Source: Microbacterium sp. lyk4-40-TSB-66 (GTDB lineage: Bacteria; Actinomycetota; Actinomycetes; Actinomycetales; Microbacteriaceae). From it: a stretch of DNA of 64,000 nt. The DNA lies in assembly GCF_030209475.1 (NCBI RefSeq), contig NZ_JARVRW010000007.1, positions 62,001 to 126,000 of the forward strand, given 5' to 3'. Numbering within the stretch: position 1 is the stretch's first letter; every line of letters begins with the position of its first letter. Positions 35,174 through 43,565 of this stretch are shown one piece after another. The position numbers and the translations under genes were made by a program. The notes beneath the pieces were generated by a model. The model worked only from the letters and a program-made list of their open reading frames with translations. It made no database searches and was not told the origin of the DNA.

Positions 35174-35263
35174 GAGGTTGAAAGTTTTGAGACGTCCCCG
35201 GGCGCGAACGCCGTCTCCTCCCTCCCCCGCATCTTCACGCACCCCGCGACGTCAGGAGTCATC

Positions 35264-35602
35264 ATGGGAAAGCTCTTCTACGGTTCCGACCCTCAGCCCA
35301 TCGACATCGAGGACCGTCTGCTGCAATACCTCCAGGTCGTCCTGTCCACCAAGCTGCGACGGAGCGAATCGTTCACCATCACCTGGACGGGCGCCACCGC
35401 GCAGCAGCACCGAACGACCCTGTGGATCCAGCCGTCCATCTCACTGCGCTTCCTCTACGACAGCGCCGAGTCCACACGCCTGTCCGGCGGGTACCTCCGC
35501 CAGCTCGCCGACCAGGCCGCCATGTCGTCCGGGCTGATGCTGAACGCACGCACCTGGCAGCAACAGGAAGACGCACATCGAGCACAACTTGCTGCGGCCT
35601 GA
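35264..35602 (+). CDS. DUF7882-like small protein
   Basis: A 112-residue protein starting MGKLFYGSDPQPIDIEDRLL, an opening I know from a small family common in Microbacteriaceae (DUF7882, sometimes mislabelled as DNA ligase). AGGAG lies five bases before the ATG at 35264, so I prefer this over the upstream in-frame ATG at 35162. The middle (LRRSESFTITW, TTLWIQPSISLRFLY) is strand-rich, the end helical. Function unknown. Divergent from the MarR regulator, which may control it. Confidence 0.75.
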   Translation: MGKLFYGSDPQPIDIEDRLLQYLQVVLSTKLRRSESFTITWTGATAQQHRTTLWIQPSISLRFLYDSAESTRLSGGYLRQLADQAAMSSGLMLNARTWQQQEDAHRAQLAAA

Positions 35603-35990
35603 CCCCGTCGCGCGCTCCGCCGGGGGCGTTCCGACGTTGCCGGGCACGGCACCCGTCGCACCACCCGCGGCTGAATCGTCGAGCACAGCACGACGCACGC
35701 GACCGTTCCCGTCCGATCGACGCGTGAGAACTCCGCGCGCGGACTCGTCGTCGCTGCTCCGCGCGGCGGCGACGATCGCGTCGATCATCCTCGTGGCAAC
35801 CGGATCGTGGACGGCTGCCATCGCCGCGGGCCTGATGACCGTGGCACTCCTGCTCTGGACCCATCGCGCCGCGGTGAGCGTCGTGGTGGTCGTCGGTGCC
35901 GCATTCGTCCTGCGTACGGTGGTCGCCTTCGTCACCCGGCAGGACGGCCCGACACGGGGCCGCGAGGCGAGAACGCGCTCCGAAGGCTGA
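35589..35990 (+). CDS. Possible small membrane protein
   Basis: Up to 133 residues if the TTG at 35589 is used, overlapping the end of the DUF7882-like gene; a GTG at 35724 is an alternative start. The last 85 residues contain two convincing hydrophobic segments (AATIASIILVATGSWTAAI, AVSVVVVVGAAFVLRTVVAF), which is more structured than a random frame. No strong ribosome site and no known family, so the call is tentative. Confidence 0.4.
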   Translation: MLRPDPVARSAGGVPTLPGTAPVAPPAAESSSTARRTRPFPSDRRVRTPRADSSSLLRAAATIASIILVATGSWTAAIAAGLMTVALLLWTHRAAVSVVVVVGAAFVLRTVVAFVTRQDGPTRGREARTRSEG

Positions 35991-36041
35991 CAGTCGACCG
36001 CTCTCCAGGGCCGGGGATGCACGCGGGGCTCCCGGCCCCGC

Positions 36042-37208
36042 TCAGCGCGGCGGCACGCGGCGCCGCAGCAGGGCGTCGAGATGCGCGACGTGCAGGAGCA
36101 GACCGGGAAACGACGCCGACAGCCCTTTCCGTGGCAGTCGGTCGAGCGCCGCCTCGTCTCCGGGTAGACGCGCCTGCTGCCCCCGCACCAGCCGCCGCGT
36201 CGCGTTCAAGAGTGCCGACGGGTGGGTGTCGAGGGCGCTGTGGCCGTTGCGGATGCGGACCAGGGTGGCATCCGGAGCCGACGCGGCCACCCGCTCGGCG
36301 ACGGCCGGAGGCGTGCGCAGATCCCGGTCGCCCGAGAGCACCACGAGCGGGAAGGCGAAGGAGCGCACGGCCTCGACCAGGTCGAACGGTTCGCGATCGA
36401 ACGCGGGAAAACCGGGCGCGAGCGGGAGGTAGGTCAACGCCGGGTCGAGCGGATGTCCGTCGGGCGTACCCGCGTACCCCAGCTCGCGGAACGCGATCGT
36501 GCCGACGAGGTCGAATTCGTAGATGCCCGGGATACGCGGGAGCCCCCCGTCGCGCGTGGCATATGCGCCCAGCGCGCGCCAGGTGAGGCCCGGACGGTGC
36601 CGAAGGAGGGGCCGAACGAGGTCGATGCCGCCCAGCTCGTACGCCGCACGCACGATGTCGAGGACGACGCGCGGCGTCACGCCCTCCACCATGAGGCGCT
36701 TCACCCCGCGGGCCATGTCGTCATCGGCATCCCAGAACAGCCCCCGCAGGCGCTCCCGCTCGAGGCCGACATCGCGGGTGGACTGCAGCGCGGAATCGAG
36801 AAGCATGGATGCCACCCGCTCCGGATACCGCGTGCCGAACGCCATCGCCAGGTAACTGCCGTACGAGGAGCCCACGATGACGGCGCGGTCGATGCCCTCG
36901 GCGTCGAGGACGGCCGCGAGATCGTCGAGCACGGCGGTGATGCGCATCGCCGCGGGTGGCAGGAGCCGGCCGTGGACGTCGTGACGCGAGCGGCCGACAC
37001 CGCGATGCTCGATCATCACGAGGTCGAGCCCACCGCTCGCCGCCCACCGGCGCAGGCCCCGGTACGGCAGCACCGACGCCAAGCCGGGACCGCCCGGGAT
37101 GACGACCACGGGAGTCGCGTCCCGAGGACCCGAGCGCACGTACGACAGGTCGAACGCCGGCGCCCCTCCGGCCGCGGGGCGGCGGATCGACCGCAGGCTC
37201 TCGGGCAT
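36042..37208 (-). CDS. Alpha/beta hydrolase, proline iminopeptidase-like (S33)
   Basis: A 388-residue protein. GGPG at residues 39-42 is the oxyanion motif of proline iminopeptidases; the nucleophile elbow is GSSYGS with Ser115; Asp is in LSGDRDLRTPP and His in NGHSALD. The cap region (about 140-260) is longer than in small hydrolases. No signal peptide. Family members remove N-terminal proline from peptides or hydrolyse esters. Monocistronic, divergent from the molybdopterin oxidoreductase gene 114 bp away. Confidence 0.85.
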   Translation of the reverse strand: MPESLRSIRRPAAGGAPAFDLSYVRSGPRDATPVVVIPGGPGLASVLPYRGLRRWAASGGLDLVMIEHRGVGRSRHDVHGRLLPPAAMRITAVLDDLAAVLDAEGIDRAVIVGSSYGSYLAMAFGTRYPERVASMLLDSALQSTRDVGLERERLRGLFWDADDDMARGVKRLMVEGVTPRVVLDIVRAAYELGGIDLVRPLLRHRPGLTWRALGAYATRDGGLPRIPGIYEFDLVGTIAFRELGYAGTPDGHPLDPALTYLPLAPGFPAFDREPFDLVEAVRSFAFPLVVLSGDRDLRTPPAVAERVAASAPDATLVRIRNGHSALDTHPSALLNATRRLVRGQQARLPGDEAALDRLPRKGLSASFPGLLLHVAHLDALLRRRVPPR

Positions 37209-37322
37209 GCCAGCACGCTACCCGCGTGCGGGGTGGCCAGGGCGCGAGGCGCGGGGTTCCGGTTGGCTGTGAGTTCCGCCGCGGACGGCGCCCGTGGGGC
37301 ACGGCGTCCATAGGCTCCGTTC

Positions 37323-38864
37323 GTGCCCTCCGTCTCCATCCGAACCCGCGACCTGCCCGCCGCCGTCGCCGCGATCGGTGCCACCGCCCTCGGCGCCGGG
37401 CTCGGCGAACTGGTCGCGGCCATCGTCGCGCCCACTGCGAGCCCCTTCGCGGTGATCGGCGGCGGCATGATCGACATCGCCCCCGCATGGGCGAAGAACC
37501 TCGCCATCAGCCTCTTCGGCACCGGCGACAAAGCGGCGCTCCTCGTCGGCATCGCGGTGCTGCTGCTCGCTGTCGCGGGGGCGGCAGGGGTCCTCGAGTG
37601 GCACCGGCCCCCGTGGGGCCGAGTGGTCCTCGGCGCGCTCGGCGTCGTGGGGGCGATCGTGGCGTTGACCCGCTCCGACGCGGCCATGCTGTCGCCCGTG
37701 CCCTCGATCGTCGCGGCCGGCGCGGCGTCGGCTGCGACGGCGTGGCTCATCGGCCGCCTGCGTCGAGGGCCGCGTTCCGGGCTCGTGGCCGACGAGGGCC
37801 TGACCCGCCGGAGCGTGCTGGCACTGTCGGGCATCGCCGTCGCGGCCGGGGCCCTCGCCGCCGCCGGCTCGTTCGCGCTGAGCTCCGGCGCCCGCGCGGT
37901 GAGCGCCGTGCGAGCGGCCCTCCGCCTCCCGACGCCCACGACCACGACGGCCGTACCGGCGGCCGCGGAACTCGGCATCGACGGCCTCGCGCCGGTCATC
38001 ACCCCCTCGGCCGACTTCTACCGCATCGACACGGCCCTCGTCGTGCCCCAGGTCGACCCCACGGACTGGACCCTGCGCGTGCACGGACTCGTCGAGCAAG
38101 AGGTCGTGCTGCGCTGGGACGACCTGCTCGAGCTCGCACCGAAAGAGACGGTCGCCACCCTGGTCTGCGTCTCCAACGAGGTGGGCGGATCTCTCATCGG
38201 CACCGCCCGCTGGCTCGGCGTGCCGCTGCGGGAGGTCCTCGCCCGCGCCCGGCCCACCGCCGACGCCGACATGGTGCTGTCGCGCTCGATCGACGGGTTC
38301 ACGGCATCCAGTCCGCTGGAGGCGCTCACCGACGACCGCGATGCGCTCCTGGCCATCGGCATGAACGGCGAGCCGCTTCCGATCGAGCACGGCTTCCCGG
38401 TGCGCATGGTCGTCCCGGGGCTGTACGGGTACGTCTCCGCCACCAAATGGGTGACCGAGCTCGAGGTCACCCGCTACGACCGGGCCGAGGGGTACTGGAC
38501 CTCGCGCGGCTGGTCGGAGCGCGGGCCCGTCAAACTCCAGTCGCGCATCGACGTCCCGCGGGCCGGCGCCCGCGTCGAGGCGGGCACCGCCGTGATCGCG
38601 GGCGTCGCCTGGCAGACCCACGTCGGCGTGTCCGGGGTCGAGGTGCAGATCGACGACGGGCCCTGGCAGGCGGCGACCCTGGCGTCGGCGATCTCGGCCG
38701 ACACCTGGGTGCAGTGGAGTCTGGCGTGGGAGGCGACGAGTGGCTCGCACACCGTGCGCTGCCGCGCCCTCTCGGCCGACGGTCAGACGCAGACCGACGC
38801 GCCGGCGCCGCCCGCCCCCGACGGCGCGACGGGGTGGGACGAGCTCACGGTCTCGGTCGCCTGA
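37323..38864 (+). CDS. Membrane-anchored molybdopterin oxidoreductase (sulfite oxidase family)
   Basis: A 513-residue protein. Residues 1-145 contain about four to five membrane segments; TRRSVLALSG (161-170) and a hydrophobic stretch follow, resembling a Tat-like segment. Residues 230-420 are the Mo-cofactor domain, with Cys282 in TLVCVSNEVGG as molybdenum ligand and GFPVRMVVPGLYGY near residue 360. A C-terminal Ig-like dimerisation domain follows. It probably faces outside and reduces or oxidises small S- or N-oxides; electron partner and substrate are not shown. GTG start. Confidence 0.87.
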   Translation: MPSVSIRTRDLPAAVAAIGATALGAGLGELVAAIVAPTASPFAVIGGGMIDIAPAWAKNLAISLFGTGDKAALLVGIAVLLLAVAGAAGVLEWHRPPWGRVVLGALGVVGAIVALTRSDAAMLSPVPSIVAAGAASAATAWLIGRLRRGPRSGLVADEGLTRRSVLALSGIAVAAGALAAAGSFALSSGARAVSAVRAALRLPTPTTTTAVPAAAELGIDGLAPVITPSADFYRIDTALVVPQVDPTDWTLRVHGLVEQEVVLRWDDLLELAPKETVATLVCVSNEVGGSLIGTARWLGVPLREVLARARPTADADMVLSRSIDGFTASSPLEALTDDRDALLAIGMNGEPLPIEHGFPVRMVVPGLYGYVSATKWVTELEVTRYDRAEGYWTSRGWSERGPVKLQSRIDVPRAGARVEAGTAVIAGVAWQTHVGVSGVEVQIDDGPWQAATLASAISADTWVQWSLAWEATSGSHTVRCRALSADGQTQTDAPAPPAPDGATGWDELTVSVA

Positions 38865-38882
38865 CCCGGCCGCATCCCGCCG

Positions 38883-38948
38883 CGCCGAGATCACACGCCC
38901 GACGCGAGATCACCCTGTCCCGGACTGCACCGGCGTGTGCGCTCGGCG
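38883..38948. terminator. Bidirectional hairpin between convergent genes
   Basis: Arms of 17 bp (38883-38899 and 38932-38948) pair at 15 of 17 positions. It lies between the molybdopterin oxidoreductase gene and rocD, which converge. Confidence 0.5.
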
Positions 38949-38968
38949 GGATCGTGTGACCTCGCGCG

Positions 38969-40195
38969 TCATCCGGCTCGGGCCGACAGCACCTGGCGGA
39001 GCTGATCGACGGCCCAGTCCAGCTCGGTCGCCCGGATCGTCAGCGGAGGGGCGATGCGGATCGTCTGTCCGTGCGTGTCCTTCACGAGCACCCCGTGCGT
39101 CAGCAGCTTCTCGGCGACCTCTCGGCCCGTGCCGTAGGCGGGGGCGATGTCGACACCGGCCCACAGGCCCGCGATGCGCACCGCGGTCACGCCGTGGCCG
39201 ATCAGCGCCCGCAGGGCCGGCTCGAGGTGCCCGCCCAGCGCCTTGGCGCGGGTCTGGAACTCACCGGATGCCAGCATCTCGACCACGCGCAGGCCCACGG
39301 CCGCAGCCAGCGGGTTGCCCCCGAAGGTCGAGCCGTGCTCGCCCGCGCGGATGACGCCGAGCACGTCCTCGTCGGCGACGACGGCGGACAGGGGCAGGAT
39401 GCCCCCTCCGAGCGCCTTACCGAGGAGGTACACGTCGGGGATGACGCCCTCGCGATCGCACGCGAACGTCTCACCCACCCGGCCGAGACCCGACTGGATC
39501 TCGTCGGCGATGAAGAGCACGTTGTTCTGCGTGCAGATCTCGCGCACCCGCTGCAGGAACCCCTCGGGCGGCAGCACGACGCCCGCCTCGCCCTGGATGG
39601 GCTCGAGCAGCACGGCGGCGGTGTTCTCGTCGATCGCCGCGGCGATGGCATCCGCGTCTCCGTACGGCACGTGCACGAAGCCGGGCGCGTACGGACCGAA
39701 GTCGTCGTGCGCGACGGGATCGTCGCTGAAGCCGACGATCGTCGTGGTGCGTCCGTGGAAGTTGCCGTTGGCGACGATGATCGTCGCCGCGTCGGGGGCG
39801 ATGCCCTTCGTGCGGTAGCCCCAGGCGCGCGCGACCTTGATGCCGGTCTCGACGGCCTCGGCTCCCGTGTTCATGGGCAGGACCAGGTCTTTGCCGCACA
39901 ACTGCGAAAGCGCCGTCGCGAAGGGCCCGAGTCGGTCGTTGTGGTACGCCCGGCTGGTCAGCGTGAGGCGATCGAGCTGCTCCCGCGCGGCGGCGAGGAT
40001 CGCGGGATGACCGTGACCGAAGTTCAGCGCCGAGTACGCGGACAGCAGGTCGAGGTAGCGCTTGCCCTCGACGTCGGTGACCCACACGCCCTCGGCGCGC
40101 GAGACGACGACCGGCAGCGGGTGGTAGTTGTGGGCGAGGTGGGCGCCCTCTTCGGCGACGAGACGCTCGCCGAGCGCGTCGACGGTGGTGCTCAT
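38969..40195 (-). CDS. rocD: Ornithine--oxo-acid transaminase
   Basis: A 408-residue fold-type I PLP aminotransferase. NTGAEAVETGIKVARAWGY, GNFHGRTTTIVGFSDDP, LLEPIQGEAGVVLPP, IADEIQSGLGR (PLP Asp) and LLGKALGGG (Schiff-base Lys) closely match ornithine aminotransferases, which convert ornithine to glutamate semialdehyde. Its ATG overlaps the stop of the dimethylargininase gene (ATGA at 40192-40195), so the two form one unit: methylarginine or arginine derivatives to citrulline/ornithine to glutamate semialdehyde. No arginase or lyase is in view. Confidence 0.93.
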   Translation of the reverse strand: MSTTVDALGERLVAEEGAHLAHNYHPLPVVVSRAEGVWVTDVEGKRYLDLLSAYSALNFGHGHPAILAAAREQLDRLTLTSRAYHNDRLGPFATALSQLCGKDLVLPMNTGAEAVETGIKVARAWGYRTKGIAPDAATIIVANGNFHGRTTTIVGFSDDPVAHDDFGPYAPGFVHVPYGDADAIAAAIDENTAAVLLEPIQGEAGVVLPPEGFLQRVREICTQNNVLFIADEIQSGLGRVGETFACDREGVIPDVYLLGKALGGGILPLSAVVADEDVLGVIRAGEHGSTFGGNPLAAAVGLRVVEMLASGEFQTRAKALGGHLEPALRALIGHGVTAVRIAGLWAGVDIAPAYGTGREVAEKLLTHGVLVKDTHGQTIRIAPPLTIRATELDWAVDQLRQVLSARAG

Positions 40196-41076
40196 CGGGC
40201 ACCGCCGCGCAGCTCGAGCGTGCAGCACTTGATGCCGCCGCCGCCGAGCAGCAGCTCCGACAGGTCGACCATCACCGGGGTGTAGCCGCGCTCGCGCAGC
40301 TGCGCCTCGAAGCCCACGGCGCGGGGCGAGATGATGACGTTCTTGCCGTCGCTGGCGGAGTTGAGACCGAAGACCGAGCCGTCGCTGTCGGACACGCGGA
40401 TGGCGTCGGGGTAGCGCTCGCGCAGGATCGCCTGGCTGCGCTCGTCGAACGCGGTGGGGAGGTAGGCGATGTTGGCCTTGTCGACCCCGCCCGGACCCTC
40501 GACGGGGTCGAGCACGGCGATCGCCGTGTCGAGGTGGTAGAACCGCGGGTCGATGAGGGTCAGCGAGACGACCTCGCGCGAGAACACCTCACCCACCTCG
40601 CGGTGGCTGTCGCCGGTCGAGCGGAAGCCCGTGCCGGCGAGGATGGTGTCGCCCACGAGCAGGAAGTCGCCCTCGCCCTCGTTGACCTCCACCGGCTCGG
40701 CGACCTCGAAGCCGTTCGCCGCGAACCAGTCGATGAACGCCGGCGCCTCGGCCGCGCGCTCGCGGAAGCGGAACTTCGGACCGTACGCGACGCCGTCGAT
40801 GACGAAGCCGCCGTTGGCGGTGTAGACCATGTCGGGCAGTCCCTCGACCGGGTCGATGAGCTCGATCTCGTGCCCGAGCGACGTGTAGGTGTCGTACAGC
40901 GACTGCCACTGCTGGAGGGCGAGGTTCGTGTCGGTGGGGCGCGAGGGCTCCATCCACGGGTTGATGCTGTAGCTCACCGTGAAATGCGCGGGCCGGCACA
41001 TCAGGTAGCGGCGGTGCTGCTGCACGCGCTCGGTGGAGGTGGCCCCGGCGGTGGTGGCGGTGGGAGTGGCGGACAT
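40192..41076 (-). CDS. ddaH: Dimethylargininase (N,N-dimethylarginine dimethylaminohydrolase)
   Basis: A 294-residue amidinotransferase-fold enzyme. MVYTANGGFVID, NEGEGDFL (Glu/Asp substrate contacts), the catalytic His in FYHLDTAIAVLD and the catalytic Cys in GGIKCCTLEL near the C terminus identify it. It hydrolyses methylated arginine to citrulline and methylamine. GAAGGAG is well placed before the ATG at 41076. Coupled to rocD, a pairing common in actinobacteria. Some members act as arginine deiminase-like enzymes, so the exact substrate is inferred. Confidence 0.9.
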   Translation of the reverse strand: MSATPTATTAGATSTERVQQHRRYLMCRPAHFTVSYSINPWMEPSRPTDTNLALQQWQSLYDTYTSLGHEIELIDPVEGLPDMVYTANGGFVIDGVAYGPKFRFRERAAEAPAFIDWFAANGFEVAEPVEVNEGEGDFLLVGDTILAGTGFRSTGDSHREVGEVFSREVVSLTLIDPRFYHLDTAIAVLDPVEGPGGVDKANIAYLPTAFDERSQAILRERYPDAIRVSDSDGSVFGLNSASDGKNVIISPRAVGFEAQLRERGYTPVMVDLSELLLGGGGIKCCTLELRGGAR

Positions 41077-41321
41077 CTGTGCTCCTTCAGGAAAGGTGCG
41101 GCGGACGCTGTCCTGGGGCCCGGTGGCCCTTCGAACCCACCGGCGCCGTGGCGCCGTGCGGGGAAAGGTCGGTCCGAGCACGCCGTGGCCATTCTCGCAC
41201 GCGTGTGCGCGCGGGCGCGAACAGCCGTGGCGCCGTCGACGCAGGGTCAGGGATCCGCCGCGGTCGGGCCCGACCCGACGACGACGCGCAGAGCCGGGAG
41301 CGGAGACCCCCGGACGCCGCG

Positions 41322-42281
41322 TCACACCGCTCCGCGCACACCCTCCGCGCGCAGCCGCGCGACGTCGGCCGCGGAGTGCAGGCCCGCGTCGGACCCGAGC
41401 CCGGTGGCGACGAGACTGCCGCAGGCGAGCCCGCGCTCCGCGGCTTCGGCGACGTCGGCGCCGCCCACGAGACCGCTGATGAACCCGGCGCTGAAGGCGT
41501 CGCCGCAGCCCGTCGTGTCCACGACGTCGACGACATATGCCGCCCGTCGCATATCGCGGGAATCGCGGGTGCTGATGCTGACCCCTGCGGCGCCGCGGGT
41601 GACCACGAGGGTTCCCACACCGGCATCCAGGTAGAACGCGATCGCCTCGTCGAGCGTCGCCGCCCCGGCGAACGAGAGCGCGTCCTCCTCGCTGGGGAGG
41701 AGGTGGTCGACGAAGGGCAGGCACGGCAGCACCGCATCGCGGTCGCCCGCACCCCCGGTCGGGATGAAGTCCATCGTCGTCACGACCCCGGCCTCGCGGG
41801 CGCGTCGCAGCAGGTCGACGCTGGGCGCGCCGTCGATGCCCGGCAGCAGGCACGTACCGCCGAGGTGCAGCACCGCGACGTCGCTCAGATCGATGGATGC
41901 CAGATCCTCGGGCGCGATCGCCGCGTTCGACCCGATGACGTGCAGTGCCGGTCGGCTCCCGTCGCGGCGGATGGGCAGCATCGTCGCGGAGGTGGGCCGC
42001 TCGAGGCGCACGGCGAGGCCGGTGACGTCGACGCCCTCGTCGGCCATCGTGGAGCGCAGGAAGACGCCCAGCGCGTCGTCGCCGACGGCGCCCACCGTCG
42101 CCACCGGAACGCCCAGGCGCGCGAGGTCGACGGCTGTCGCGGCGGCGGTGCCGGCGACGGTCAGGCGGATCTCGTCGAGGAGTGCGAGCCCCTGCCCGGG
42201 CGGGATGGCGTCGACGTAGCGACCGAGGACGTCGGCGACGTGGAGGCCGACGGTGACGACGCGACGGGCGGGGTGCGACAT
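41322..42281 (-). CDS. PfkB-family carbohydrate kinase
   Basis: A 319-residue ribokinase-fold kinase. GGTAAATAVDLARLG-type substrate region near residue 42 (TVAGTAAATAVDLARLG), LLPSEEDAL and the catalytic DTTGCGDAFSAGF near residue 270 are clear. AGGAG precedes the ATG at 42281. It is divergent from the ABC importer operon across a 270-bp region holding a 19-bp palindrome, so it probably serves the same pathway. PfkB enzymes usually phosphorylate a primary hydroxyl, so it would not suit C5 of a 5-methylthio sugar; a role on another sugar or nucleoside part is possible. Confidence 0.85.
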   Translation of the reverse strand: MSHPARRVVTVGLHVADVLGRYVDAIPPGQGLALLDEIRLTVAGTAAATAVDLARLGVPVATVGAVGDDALGVFLRSTMADEGVDVTGLAVRLERPTSATMLPIRRDGSRPALHVIGSNAAIAPEDLASIDLSDVAVLHLGGTCLLPGIDGAPSVDLLRRAREAGVVTTMDFIPTGGAGDRDAVLPCLPFVDHLLPSEEDALSFAGAATLDEAIAFYLDAGVGTLVVTRGAAGVSISTRDSRDMRRAAYVVDVVDTTGCGDAFSAGFISGLVGGADVAEAAERGLACGSLVATGLGSDAGLHSAADVARLRAEGVRGAV

Positions 42282-42421
42282 GGATCTCCTGCGGTGGGGA
42301 CGGGCCGGTGCGGGACCGGCGGGTTCGAGAGGGCGGTGCCCGTCGGCGCACCGGACGGGCCGCGGCGGGACGGGCGAAGCATACTGAGCGGCTCACCCGT
42401 GACGGCTTCATTTCACCGTGT

Positions 42422-42440
42422 GACGTTCGAGTCGAACGTC
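42422..42440. promoter_or_regulatory. 19-bp palindromic operator
   Basis: GACGTTCGA-G-TCGAACGTC, perfect 9-bp arms, in the divergent region between the PfkB gene and the ABC importer operon, 112 bp before the lipoprotein start. The size and symmetry suit a LacI- or GntR-type regulator; none is encoded nearby. Confidence 0.6.
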
Positions 42441-42551
42441 GTCCGCCCCCTCCCTACGATTCGAGGGACCGCTTTCCGGCGGCATCCCACACAGCATCCG
42501 CGGCGACGCGCGCACCGACGCGAGCGCCCACCGGCCCCACAGGAGCCCACC

Positions 42552-43565
42552 GTGAGAAAGTCCCTCTTCGCCCTTCCGGCGATCGTCGTCGCAGCGGGGC
42601 TCGCCCTCGCCGGCTGCAGCACCGTCTCGTCCGACGCGTCCGCCCCGAACGGCGAGGGCGTCGACGCCGCTCAGCCGCTCGCGGGCAAGACGATCGGCAT
42701 CGCCGTCGTCGGCACGCAGCACTTCTGGGACCGCGAGGCCTTCCAGGGCGCGGTCGACGAGGTCACCAAGCTCGGCGGCACGCCGCTCACCACCGACGGC
42801 AACCGCGACAACACCCTGCACGCGCAGAACCACGACATCTTCCTCGCCCAGAACGTCGACGCGGTCATCACGATCCTCGGCGACGCGTCGGTCGACCCGA
42901 AGCTGCAGCAGCTGCACGACGCCGGCATCCCCGTCTTCGGCGTCGACCACGCCTCGGAGTGGGCGGTCAACAACGCCCAGTCCGACAACGAGGTGGGCGG
43001 CACGGCCCTCGGCAAGATCACCGGCGACGCCCTCGGCGGCACGGGCAACGTGGCCGTCTTCAACGCGTTCGGAACGAGCCTGTCCTTCTGCGGCGAGCGC
43101 TACGACGCGTGGAAGAACGAGCTCTCGACGGACTACCCGGGCATCAAGCTCATCGAGCCCGAGCTCGCCGAGCAGTTCGCCAACGCCCCCGATGACGCGC
43201 GTCAGCAGACGCTCGCGCTGCTGGAGAAGTACCCGGTCGGCACCATCCAGGGCATCCACGTGGCGTGCTGGGACCAGCCGGCCATCGGCGTGGTGCAGGC
43301 GATCGAGGACTCGGGCCGCACCGACGTGAAGGTCACCGCCTTCGACGCCGGCCCCGACACGCTCGAGATCATGAGCGAGCCCAACAGCCCGTTCGTCGGC
43401 AACATCGCCCAGCTGCCGCGCAAGATCGCCACCATCTCGGCCGACAACGTGGGCAAGTACTTCCTCGGCGAAGACGTCGAGAAGGTCAGCTACGTCGACA
43501 CCATCCCGGTCGCCGGTCCCGAAGAGGCGACCGCGGTTGCGAAGGAGCTGGGCTACACCCAGTGA
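42552..43565 (+). CDS. Sugar ABC transporter substrate-binding lipoprotein (RbsB-like)
   Basis: A 337-residue exported lipoprotein: n-region RKS, hydrophobic core and lipobox LALAGC (Cys near residue 22). The mature part is a periplasmic-binding type-1 fold (KTIGIAVVGTQHFWDREAFQGAVDEV, then VDAVITILGDAS, GIPVFGVDHAS). AGGAG is six bases before the GTG at 42552. First gene of a seven-to-eight gene unit with importer, kinase and Mtn genes. The fold binds pentoses, hexoses or nucleoside-like ligands; the downstream genes suggest a 5-methylthiopentose. Ligand residues cannot be read reliably without alignment. Confidence 0.88.
   Translation: MRKSLFALPAIVVAAGLALAGCSTVSSDASAPNGEGVDAAQPLAGKTIGIAVVGTQHFWDREAFQGAVDEVTKLGGTPLTTDGNRDNTLHAQNHDIFLAQNVDAVITILGDASVDPKLQQLHDAGIPVFGVDHASEWAVNNAQSDNEVGGTALGKITGDALGGTGNVAVFNAFGTSLSFCGERYDAWKNELSTDYPGIKLIEPELAEQFANAPDDARQQTLALLEKYPVGTIQGIHVACWDQPAIGVVQAIEDSGRTDVKVTAFDAGPDTLEIMSEPNSPFVGNIAQLPRKIATISADNVGKYFLGEDVEKVSYVDTIPVAGPEEATAVAKELGYTQ

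Noticed and set aside
41322..42281. The PfkB kinase as the methylthioribose kinase of the operon
   Set aside because: PfkB enzymes usually phosphorylate a terminal hydroxyl that methylthioribose lacks at C5; the FGGY kinase inside the operon is the better candidate, though this is not excluded.
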